From: Hymenobacter arizonensis
GTDB taxonomy: Bacteria; Bacteroidota; Bacteroidia; Cytophagales; Hymenobacteraceae
NCBI RefSeq assembly: GCF_900115775.1
Contig: NZ_FOXS01000010.1
Span: 62,001 to 126,000 of the forward strand
DNA length: 64,000 nt
Direction of reading: 5' to 3'
The notes under the pieces are model-generated. The model searched no databases, had not been told where the DNA came from, and was given only the letters and a program-made list of their open reading frames with translations. Shown here piece by piece: positions 41,868 to 48,831 of this stretch. The translations under genes were made by a program, and so were the position numbers. How positions within the stretch are numbered: the first letter of the stretch is position 1; every line of letters starts with the position of its first letter.

Positions 41868-42005
41868 CTAGGCCCCGTACTTGATGGCTAAGCCCATCAG
41901 GAGCGTGACGGCAAAGAGGACCACGGCCAGGCGGTTCGCCCGCTGGTGGTACGGCCGCGGGCGCGAGCGCGTGTCCTCGAAGATGGGGAAGGCGAAAGGT
42001 ATCAT
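41868..42005 (-). CDS. 45-residue single-span protein, twin 1
   Basis: MIPFAFPIFEDTRSRPRPYH, a basic linker QRANRL, then one membrane span AVVLFAVTLLMGLAIKYGA at the C-terminus. Nearly the same protein is encoded 255 bp away at 42123, and amino acids are conserved while bases differ, which supports real coding. A tail-anchored inner-membrane peptide, function unknown. Confidence 0.65.
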   Translation of the reverse strand: MIPFAFPIFEDTRSRPRPYHQRANRLAVVLFAVTLLMGLAIKYGA

Positions 42006-42104
42006 GTCGGGTGAAGCAAGAGGAGACGGTAGGTACTGTATCGCCTTTGCTGGCAACGCATTACAGATAGCTCGCTTACCGGCATGAGCCGAACCCCTCA
42101 GGTT

Positions 42105-42128
42105 GCGATTCCGACCGTTTTCCTAAAC
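42105..42128 (+). repeat. array repeat, distal box
   Basis: GCGATTCCGACCGTTTTCCTAAAC, between the two twin genes; overlaps the stop codon of the second. Confidence 0.85.
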
Positions 42129-42260
42129 CAGGTACTTGATGGCTAAGCCCACGAGGGCTGTGAGCGTAAAGAGGCCCAGGGCCAAGCGATTTGCCCGCTG
42201 GCGGTACTGCCGTGAGCGGGGACGTTCATCCAAGAAGATGGGGAAAGCAACGGGGATCAT
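42123..42260 (-). CDS. 45-residue single-span protein, twin 2
   Basis: MIPVAFPIFLDERPRSRQYR, QRANRL, then ALGLFTLTALVGLAIKYLV. Same length and layout as 41868-42005. The last codons overlap the array repeat. Confidence 0.65.
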   Translation of the reverse strand: MIPVAFPIFLDERPRSRQYRQRANRLALGLFTLTALVGLAIKYLV

Positions 42261-42346
42261 GGCGGGCGAAAGTATCAAAGTGTGATAGAGGGTATATCGC
42301 CGGAGCAGGTGGCGCATTACAGCTTATCAGTGCACGCATGTTGAAT

Positions 42347-42367
42347 GCTCCTTTCGTTCTTTGGACC
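42347..42367 (+). repeat. array repeat split by a short element
   Basis: GCTCCTTTCGTTCTTTGGACC on the left; the right part GACCGTTTTGCTAAAC is at 42517-42532. Confidence 0.75.
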
Positions 42368-42516
42368 GTGGCTGTTGCAGAAGTCTAGCGAGAACGTGCA
42401 AAGCCGCCTTCGGAGGTGCTAAACAGCTAAAAAGACTAGGAAAACGGCCATTTTAGGCCGTTGCGAGCGCGACAAACCGAATGGATCGGCTTGGCGCAGA
42501 GTTCTGCAACAGCCAC
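42368..42516 (+). mobile_element. IS1182-related short element (MITE-like)
   Basis: 149 bp, non-coding, with ends GTGGCTGTTGCAGAAGTC and GAGTTCTGCAACAGCCAC that match the termini of the IS at 48832. GACC is duplicated on both sides (42364-42367, 42517-42520). Removing it restores an intact array repeat. It could be moved by the full IS transposase. Confidence 0.8.
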
Positions 42517-42569
42517 GACCGTTTTGCTAAACTTTCATCGGGAGCCAAGTTTCTATTCGCTACAGCACC

Positions 42570-42908
42570 TTACTGCTCGCTTGGACAAGGTGGCGCCTCT
42601 TGACAGCAATGTGCGCCAACATACTGCGCAAAACTCACCGCATAGATTCGCGCACTGTCCCGGGCCTGGTCTGTCACCCGACTATCATAGTATTTATCAT
42701 TCCCGTAAAAGAATAATATTCGGTAGTACTTGAATTTTTTAATCATTTCTGCATCACAAATTTTCCTTGCAAGGCGATAATCTCGAATGGCATTATTCTC
42801 TTTCATACACTCACAGTACTTCGCTCCAGCATAGGTAGGGTCTGTTTGGCGTGCTGCACACGAAGACAGTAAAAGAGCACTGAAAAGGATGCTTGATGGT
42901 AGTTGCAT
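42570..42908 (-). CDS. predicted lipoprotein, AT-richer
   Basis: A 112-residue protein with signal and lipobox (LFSALLLSSC). The mature part has several cysteines (YCECMKENN, ICDAEMIKKF, HCCQEAPPC) and a helical middle. Lower in GC than neighbours. Function unknown. Confidence 0.6.
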   Translation of the reverse strand: MQLPSSILFSALLLSSCAARQTDPTYAGAKYCECMKENNAIRDYRLARKICDAEMIKKFKYYRILFFYGNDKYYDSRVTDQARDSARIYAVSFAQYVGAHCCQEAPPCPSEQ

Positions 42909-43014
42909 GGGGTGGTATGACGCCGACTATTGCTTACTTATTATCCTTTGTTCGCCCTGGACGCCTATGCAGTTGCACAACGTCAGCCGGCGCGGGAGGG
43001 ACGGGGTGCCACAA

Positions 43015-43050
43015 TAACGCTCCTTTGCTTGAATCACCCCTTCGCTGAAC
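43015..43050 (+). repeat. array repeat, short form
   Basis: TAACGCTCCTTTGCTTGAAT then CACCCCTTCGCTGAAC. Confidence 0.85.
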
Positions 43051-43115
43051 TACCCTCTACCTTTAAGCACCACCGCCTGTTGTCTGCAACGAGGGCCCTA
43101 CGGAGATGAAGCGTT

Positions 43116-43436
43116 ATGAAAGTGGAAGAAGTGATTGCTAAGCTGACCGCCGACTTCCCCATTGCCACGCGGGCCAAGCTACGGCATCAGGACACGCCCA
43201 CGGCGTGGGCCCAGTGGTTTATCCTGCCGGTTCCAGGCTACGTCGAAGCCTCTTCTTATGGGCCGGTCCCGAAGCGTGAGATTGAATGGATTGAACTCGA
43301 CCCCGTGGAAGTCTGGCACATCGGCCGGCTGGTACCGCCCAAGCACATTGACCATACCCCCGCCATTTTTCAGCAGCTGCAATGCCACGGGGTCGCCATG
43401 GAAATAATCGATGGACGCATCAGAATTGCCCTGTAA
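43116..43436 (+). CDS. small soluble protein, immunity-like
   Basis: A 106-residue protein without signal: helix VEEVIAKLTADFPIATRAKL, then strands QWFILPVPGYVEASSYG and REIEWIELDPVEVWHIGRL, then HTPAIFQQLQCHGVAMEIID. Compact alpha/beta make-up typical of small immunity proteins, but no family can be named. Confidence 0.6.
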   Translation: MKVEEVIAKLTADFPIATRAKLRHQDTPTAWAQWFILPVPGYVEASSYGPVPKREIEWIELDPVEVWHIGRLVPPKHIDHTPAIFQQLQCHGVAMEIIDGRIRIAL

Positions 43437-43441
43437 GTTTC

Positions 43442-43494
43442 TAACGCTCCTTGAACTAAATGGCCGCGTTTACCTTCGGACCGTTTTTATGAAC
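43442..43494 (+). repeat. array repeat, long form
   Basis: TAACGCTCCTTGAACTAAAT, GGCCGCGTTTACCTTCGGACC, then GTTTTTATGAAC. Confidence 0.9.
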
Positions 43495-43586
43495 TTGACG
43501 CGAAGTGCTCGGGCCTTTGAATAAACGGTATAGCTTTGTTTGTGAGTGGTCTTCATCCCCTTCCGCACTCGTCCCTATCGCGGAAA

Positions 43587-44255
43587 ATGCCGTGCCCGAT
43601 TTTGAATCACTCGGTGGTTGGCCGCTCCACTTGGGTGGCGGCCCTGCTATGGCTTTTGATGAGTCACGCCGGGTATGCACAACTGCGGCGGACGTCCCCA
43701 GCCAATCCCGCCGTCATTTGCTGGCAAGAGGGCCTGAAACTGCGCTGGAGCGATTTTCAAGCGCCGCAGAACCTCCTGCCGGATGCGGGAGTAGGTGCGC
43801 ATACCGGGACCTCAATTGATGTGCGCGGCGAGGTGGACGCACTGGGCCGTCCGGCGTATGTGGTGGCGTGCTATTTTAGCAAAAAAGAATCGTGGGTGCG
43901 CGATTCCTCGGCGGAGGGTAACCACATCTTGCTGGCTCACGAGCAAGTACATTTTGACCTCGCCGAGCTGTTCGCCCGTAAAATCCGCCAAAGAATTGCG
44001 CAATGCCGGCGCCGGGGGGATGAGGTATGGGGGCCCGAACTGCAGGCAGAAATTGAGGGCCTCTTGCGGGAATGGTCTGGGGTTAACGCGGTATTTGACC
44101 AGGAAGCGGCCGTTGAGCAACGACTGGCTGCCTTTGACGAGGAAATACGGGCTTTCACACCAACCCTGCAGCGATGGCAATCCCGTGTGCGACGTGAATT
44201 AACCGCACTGGGCCTATACGGTTCCAGCGACTCGACCTGTGGTCAGAAAAGCTAA
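43587..44255 (+). CDS. secreted DUF922-like zinc protease
   Basis: A 222-residue protein; ATG 43587 precedes a signal (AALLWLLMSHAGYAQ). The motif HILLAHEQVHFDLAELFARK contains HEQVH, a HExxH zinc site with the following DLAE, as in DUF922 predicted metallopeptidases. The N-terminal CWQEGLKLRWSDFQAP also fits that family. Likely periplasmic. The stop TAA is part of the next repeat. Confidence 0.75.
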   Translation: MPCPILNHSVVGRSTWVAALLWLLMSHAGYAQLRRTSPANPAVICWQEGLKLRWSDFQAPQNLLPDAGVGAHTGTSIDVRGEVDALGRPAYVVACYFSKKESWVRDSSAEGNHILLAHEQVHFDLAELFARKIRQRIAQCRRRGDEVWGPELQAEIEGLLREWSGVNAVFDQEAAVEQRLAAFDEEIRAFTPTLQRWQSRVRRELTALGLYGSSDSTCGQKS

Positions 44256-44306
44256 CCCTCCTATTTTTTAACAGAACTAGTTTACGGCACCACCCTTTTC
44301 TTGAAC
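44253..44306 (+). repeat. array repeat, long form
   Basis: TAACCCTCCTATTTTTTAAC, AACTAGTTTACGGCACCACCC, then TTTTCTTGAAC. Its TAA is the upstream gene's stop codon. Confidence 0.85.
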
Positions 44307-44381
44307 TCGGATGTAGGTTTGTCACGGGGACCCCACTTAGCCCGTGTCGTTGGCGAAGCGTCTTTCCTGAAGCCCTTACCC

Positions 44382-45134
44382 ATGAGGCGTAGCCCTTTCC
44401 CCACCCCCGTCCTCTTGCTGCTGGTGGTGGTCACCAGCGGTGGGTGCGCACAGGAGAAGGCCGCCTCGGTCGAGAAGACGTACTACCCGGATGGGACCCC
44501 CGAATGGGTTGCTACCCGCAAAAATGGCCACTTGCACGGCCGAAGCGTGCTGTACTATCCGAACGGAACCATCGAAGCGGAAGCGCACTGGGTGGAGGGC
44601 CAGCGCACCGGGAAGACCCGGCGGTTTTATCGCCACGGCAAACTGGCGCAGACGGCCCAGTACGTCCGGGGCACCTTGACGGGGCCCGTGCTCCACTACG
44701 ATTCGATCACGGGCCAGCCCGTGGAACGCCAGGTGTACGACGCCCAAGGCCGCCTCGTGTACCTCAACTCCTACGATCCCGACGGCCGGCCCAGCAGCAG
44801 GGGGCTCCAGTCGATCATGGAAGCCCCGGACACGATTGGGCGGGGTGGCGTTTACGCGGGCTGCCTGCGCTTTGGGTATCCCTTAACCGGCCAGGTGCGC
44901 CTGATCGTCGGGACCCTGGTCACGCGACCGGAGGCGCTCGAACGGTACCACATCCAGGACACGGTGGCCGTCATTGCCCCGGATGCGCGCGGCCGGTTTT
45001 GCTTCGCGTACCGCCTGCCGCCCGGCGCGCAGGGTCGCCAACTGTTCGGCTACCAATTTCGCCATTCGGGCAGCGCTTACGATTCCTTGTCGGTCGAGCG
45101 GTTATCGGGCACGAAACAATTTTTTGTAAAGTAG
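44382..45134 (+). CDS. YwqK/MORN-variant lipoprotein
   Basis: A 250-residue protein; ATG 44382 opens a lipoprotein signal (VLLLLVVVTSGGC). MORN-variant repeats follow: YYPDGTPEWVATRKNGHLHG, LYYPNGTIEAEAHWVEGQRT, RFYRHGKLAQTAQYVRGTLT. This is the YwqK-type antitoxin/immunity pattern. The second half (residues 150-250) is a separate beta-rich domain. An immunity role is inference. Confidence 0.75.
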   Translation: MRRSPFPTPVLLLLVVVTSGGCAQEKAASVEKTYYPDGTPEWVATRKNGHLHGRSVLYYPNGTIEAEAHWVEGQRTGKTRRFYRHGKLAQTAQYVRGTLTGPVLHYDSITGQPVERQVYDAQGRLVYLNSYDPDGRPSSRGLQSIMEAPDTIGRGGVYAGCLRFGYPLTGQVRLIVGTLVTRPEALERYHIQDTVAVIAPDARGRFCFAYRLPPGAQGRQLFGYQFRHSGSAYDSLSVERLSGTKQFFVK

Positions 45135-45161
45135 CTCTTTGAAGTAGGCGTTTAGAAGACT

Positions 45162-45211
45162 GCTCCTTCAACTGAACGTGGCGAGTTTACCTTCCGACCG
45201 TTTCGCTGAAC
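45162..45211 (+). repeat. array repeat, long form
   Basis: GCTCCTTCAACTGAACG, GGCGAGTTTACCTTCCGACC, then GTTTCGCTGAAC. Confidence 0.9.
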
Positions 45212-45451
45212 AGGGCGTGGCAGGTGCTCTAATTGGTCATCATGGCAGCGGGAGTCACCTTCAACGTGTCAGGGTTAGATTTGGCGCTCCCGAAGTCAAA
45301 CGTGCCGGGTTCAAGGCCCGTTGTAAGTTCCAATCGGGTAATGGTCAGGGCACCGCGGGTAATCCTTACCTTGTTTCTTCTACACCGTCTGAGGCACGGT
45401 CTAATGAGGGAAAACGCTTCCACCTTTCCGCAGCCCAAGCCCACGACCCCT

Positions 45452-45883
45452 ATGCGTATTCGCTTCCCCGTCGCAATCAAAACATGGCTTGCGTGCCTGC
45501 TGCTTCAACTCGTTTGCATCACCAACGCCCGCGCCGATGCCTGGACGGCGGACTGGACCTCAGCCATTTTAGTGGCCCTGTTTGTACTGGCGCTGTTTTT
45601 TATCCCCAACGCGTTCTGCCTGTGGGTGGTCATCCGGTTTAGAAGTAACGCGGGCAAAGCGTTTAAGTACTTATTGTACAGCCTCGTTCCTTCCGTTATC
45701 ACCGAATTGATGGCCCTGTCACTCGCGGCGAAATTAACCAACCGAGCGCTTCCCGTTGGCCCGTTCGATGAATACCTAGCCAAGCCCATTTTATGGGGAC
45801 CCAAAGTCGCGCTGGTGCTCCTGGCATTCCTGATGGTACTGGCCACTCGATTGCGAACAGCGCCCAAATCAGAGGGGTCCTAG
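45452..45883 (+). CDS. membrane protein with signal-like N-terminus
   Basis: A 143-residue protein; ATG 45452 (MRIRFPVAIKTWLACLLLQL) is preferred to the long upstream frame. Three more spans near 38-58, 70-92 and 112-132. Function unknown. Confidence 0.6.
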   Translation: MRIRFPVAIKTWLACLLLQLVCITNARADAWTADWTSAILVALFVLALFFIPNAFCLWVVIRFRSNAGKAFKYLLYSLVPSVITELMALSLAAKLTNRALPVGPFDEYLAKPILWGPKVALVLLAFLMVLATRLRTAPKSEGS

Positions 45884-46086
45884 TTGCAGGGCATTCTGAG
45901 TCGCTTTCTTAATAGAAAAGGAAACTTCCCCTTATTTGATTGCCCATGGGCAGCCCTTTGGCCAAGGGGCTGCCCGAGCAGCTGGCCGGGTGAGCTTCAG
46001 GGGAATTGGGAAAGCTCGGATAAGGGCATAGAACATGTCCTTCTTGGGCCTAATCTCCAGCCATATTTGATGGGTTTGTTTTAAAT

Positions 46087-46103
46087 CCACCGTTTTGCAG
46101 AAA
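46087..46103 (+). repeat. array repeat, degenerate distal box
   Basis: CCACCGTTTTGCAGAAA. Position between two genes fits; the GAAC end is altered. Confidence 0.4.
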
Positions 46104-46141
46104 TACATAAAAGCCTAAATTCTTACTCCCTTTTTATAACC

Positions 46142-47014
46142 ATGCGTTTCTCTCACACGCTGCTTGCCGCCTCCTTTGGACTGCTTTTGGTTGCCTGTCA
46201 GTCGGACCACCCCGCCCAGAACACCGGGTCCATGGTGCCCGCAGCACCAACGAAAGAAGATTCCAGTGGGACGCGGGAGGTGCCCGTAGCTGGTAAGGCC
46301 ACGGATGCCAACGGCCGTGCTTCCGTTCCGCCCACGCAGCGGTGGCGCATCAACGATACCCTGGAACTGGAATGCAGCCGGCCGATTGCCACCTTCGTGA
46401 CGGAGGAGCAGGCCACGCCACAGACGGTCTGGAATCACCTCGCGCTGCGGGGACGGCGCGGGTGGTACAAGCTGCTGGCGGATAACATGTACTGGACGCT
46501 GTATCACGCGTCGGTCACGCCGGATGGCAAGTTGTTTCAGTTACCGACGGTGGGGGCAGAGGACCAACTAGGCCGCGGCCGGCACCGGGCCAACAAACCG
46601 TTGAAACTGACCGAGGAAGAGTTGTTTTACAACACCTACGACGTGCCGCACCGGACGTGGACCGAATACTTGGACGAGGAGCTGAATGCGTTGCCGGCGC
46701 GGGAAATAGATGCCGAGTACCTGGGCGGCGAGTTGAACGACAAGACGTATCACCCCTTGCCGCATTGGCTCACCCAGGAACATACCCGACTGCAGCGCAC
46801 CCGCCGGCTGCCCCCAGCGGAACAAGTAGCGGCGTACCTGGAACTAAGCCAGGACACGGCCCGGCACACGGGCCGGCTCGTGCCGCCCTATCGCCCGCTC
46901 TTGGCCAACCTGCTCCGGGCGTATCAGCCGTATACGACGTCGCCCGATACCACGCGCCTGCTCCAGGAAGCGGTGCGTTCGCTGACGGTGTCGACCAGCA
47001 GCAAGTCGAAGTAG
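46142..47014 (+). CDS. predicted lipoprotein, unknown function
   Basis: A 290-residue protein with lipobox LLVAC at Cys20. An alanine/proline-rich linker leads to a mainly helical domain with RGRRGWYKLLADNMYWTLYH and LPHWLTQEHTRLQRTRRLPP. No family recognised. Confidence 0.6.
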   Translation: MRFSHTLLAASFGLLLVACQSDHPAQNTGSMVPAAPTKEDSSGTREVPVAGKATDANGRASVPPTQRWRINDTLELECSRPIATFVTEEQATPQTVWNHLALRGRRGWYKLLADNMYWTLYHASVTPDGKLFQLPTVGAEDQLGRGRHRANKPLKLTEEELFYNTYDVPHRTWTEYLDEELNALPAREIDAEYLGGELNDKTYHPLPHWLTQEHTRLQRTRRLPPAEQVAAYLELSQDTARHTGRLVPPYRPLLANLLRAYQPYTTSPDTTRLLQEAVRSLTVSTSSKSK

Positions 47015-47035
47015 AGAAGAACGCCATTTTGCTAG

Positions 47036-47088
47036 AACGCTCCTTATTTTGAACGGCGCGCGTTCCAGGCACGACGCATCCAGTTTAC
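47036..47088 (+). repeat. array repeat, long form
   Basis: AACGCTCCTTATTTTGAAC, GGCGCGCGTTCCAGGCACGACG, then CATCCAGTTTAC. A further box-like AACGCCATTTTGCTAGAAC precedes it at 47019. Confidence 0.8.
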
Positions 47089-47154
47089 AAAAAGGCCGGC
47101 TGATTGAAGACCAATATAAAAATAAAAGCAGGTATCACCCCGTACGGCTCTACC

Positions 47155-47511
47155 ATGATAACGCGACCTAAACTAAACGTGTACCTCACGTATTCTGGCT
47201 ACAGCGATGAGTGGGAAAGAATGGGGTCGGCGCAGGAAAAATCAATCATCAGTTACAGCGACTGGCATCAAATAGATGACTTAAGAGAACGCATCTGCTT
47301 CGCGGCATCGGCTCCGGCGGATCAGGTGCAAGCAACGGCCTTGGAAAGGCTGCTAACGGAGAACTGCGAAAGCCTAGAGGTGCGGGAGGGCTTGCAAAAA
47401 TTTGCTTTGAAATACTGCAATCAGGACCCCGCAAATTCGTGTTTGGTGAAAGGGGTGATTTACTTGGTTCTGCTGTTGACTGTATTGATAGTTATTGTGT
47501 ACTACTATTAA
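47155..47511 (+). CDS. small protein with C-terminal membrane anchor, AT-richer
   Basis: A 118-residue protein from ATG 47155; a TTG at 47104 would add 17 residues. A soluble domain (YLTYSGYSDEWERMGS, DDLRERICFAASAP) ends in one strong span (VIYLVLLLTVLIVIVYYY). It is tail-anchored. Clearly lower GC than neighbours. Confidence 0.6.
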   Translation: MITRPKLNVYLTYSGYSDEWERMGSAQEKSIISYSDWHQIDDLRERICFAASAPADQVQATALERLLTENCESLEVREGLQKFALKYCNQDPANSCLVKGVIYLVLLLTVLIVIVYYY

Positions 47512-47538
47512 GTGGAGCAGAGTGACACAAACCTTTAA

Positions 47539-47556
47539 ATCATCCTTTAAGTGAAC
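47539..47556 (+). repeat. array repeat, single box
   Basis: ATCATCCTTTAAGTGAAC. It overlaps by one base the stop of the minus-strand gene at 47556. Confidence 0.6.
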
Positions 47557-47894
47557 TACAGCCGAATGTCCACGCTGATGTCCTTTGAGTAGACTTCCTC
47601 GGCGTAAACGAGCGTGTCGCGGGGGCCTTGCTTCACTTTAATGGCCAAGTAGCAAAGCAATGGAAAGTCCGTCGCAAAGCGGCCTTGTGCGTCCGTAGTC
47701 AAGGTATCATGCCGGTAGCCGTTGTACCCGTCGTAATCACCGCCCCGGTAGTAGGCCGTTTCCAGATACAAGACGGCTCCCTTGACCGGCTGCTGGGTCT
47801 GCCGGTCGGTCACGGTGCCCACCAAGCGGGCGTTTTCTACATCGCGGTTGCAGGCGCTCAAGGCAAGTAGTAACCAAATCCACCTAGGGTGCAT
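47556..47894 (-). CDS. lipoprotein with carboxypeptidase-regulatory-like domain
   Basis: A 112-residue protein; the start at 47894 (MHPRWIWLLLALSAC) gives an ideal lipobox, an upstream ATG adds eight residues. The mature part RLVGTVTDRQTQQPVKGAVL, then HDTLTTDAQGRFATDFPLL, is a small beta-sandwich of the CarboxypepD_reg type. Role unknown. Confidence 0.7.
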   Translation of the reverse strand: MHPRWIWLLLALSACNRDVENARLVGTVTDRQTQQPVKGAVLYLETAYYRGGDYDGYNGYRHDTLTTDAQGRFATDFPLLCYLAIKVKQGPRDTLVYAEEVYSKDISVDIRL

Positions 47895-47940
47895 GGGAAG
47901 GTTGATGCTAGTGGACATGAACTATCGGTTATTCTAAACA

Positions 47941-47976
47941 TACGCTCGTTTTGCTTTTCGGACCGTTATCCTGAAC
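47941..47976 (+). repeat. array repeat, short form
   Basis: TACGCTCGTTTTGCTTTTCGG then ACCGTTATCCTGAAC. Confidence 0.9.
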
Positions 47977-48063
47977 CTTGAAGTAGTCCCTGCTAGGAAC
48001 GTGAAGTATGTTTAAGGGAGGGTCAAGAGGGCCGCGACCTAGATTTGTGCAAAACGTGTATTA

Positions 48064-48780
48064 ATGAGTAATTTATTCCATTCGATTGCGCTCGTACTAT
48101 TGTCAGTTGGGGACTCTCAGGCGCAATCCTTGGTAGTCAATGGGGGTTTTGAGCAATTAACAAGCTGCCCCCAATACGTGGGGGACATTGATCGCGCAAG
48201 AGGTTGGAATAACGGGGAGTTGACGCCAGACTTGTTTAGCACGTGCACTAACGGCCGAGAAAATGGCCTCAATGTGCCGGACAACTACGTGGGTTTCCAA
48301 CACCCCGCAGTAGGGCAGTGTTACGCAGGCATAGCGCTCTTTAGCGAGAAAAAACACCTCAGCACGAGGAAATCGTATGAGGTGACCGAGTCCATTTGGA
48401 CACAGCTCGCTACGCCGCTTCGTCCTGGGAAAACCTATCGGTTCAGCGTCTTGCTTGCGCTGGCCGATTCGTCGGTTTTTACCAGTCAGTACCTGACACC
48501 TGTGTTAAGCAAAGTGCCGTTTAACCGGGTTGGGAAAAGAGAAACGGGGCAGGCCCTGCTCCTGCACACGGCGGCGGTGGACACTGCTTGGCGGGAAGTG
48601 TCGGTTACGTTCACCGCCACCGATCGGTGGGCCTACTTGTCGCTTGGCCTTTCTCGGGAGGTATTTACGCTCAAAGCCTATAAAGACAGGTTGACTCGTC
48701 GGCGCACCGGAGTAGCGAACCAGGGCGAGGCTGTCGCATACTATTACGTCGACGAAGTAGAACTACTTGAGAGTAAGTAA
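48064..48780 (+). CDS. secreted jelly-roll-like protein
   Basis: A 238-residue protein with a signal peptide (LFHSIALVLLSVGDSQAQ). The mature start SLVVNGGFEQLTSCPQYVGD, then RARGWNNGELTPDLFSTC and DNYVGFQHPAVGQCYAGIAL, matches a surface beta-sandwich domain common at the start of Bacteroidota secreted proteins. Ends YYYVDEVELLES. Probably binds carbohydrate or surface structures; inference. Confidence 0.65.
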   Translation: MSNLFHSIALVLLSVGDSQAQSLVVNGGFEQLTSCPQYVGDIDRARGWNNGELTPDLFSTCTNGRENGLNVPDNYVGFQHPAVGQCYAGIALFSEKKHLSTRKSYEVTESIWTQLATPLRPGKTYRFSVLLALADSSVFTSQYLTPVLSKVPFNRVGKRETGQALLLHTAAVDTAWREVSVTFTATDRWAYLSLGLSREVFTLKAYKDRLTRRRTGVANQGEAVAYYYVDEVELLESK

Positions 48781-48790
48781 CCATATAAAT

Positions 48791-48831
48791 CCCTCCTTCT
48801 GCTGAACAGCGCGCGTTTACCTTTTCCGACC
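48791..48831 (+). repeat. array repeat, long form, split by the IS1182-like element
   Basis: CCCTCCTTCTGCTGAACAGC and GCGTTTACCTTTTCCGACC on the left; GACCCTTTTGCTAAAC (50457-50472) on the right. Confidence 0.85.
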
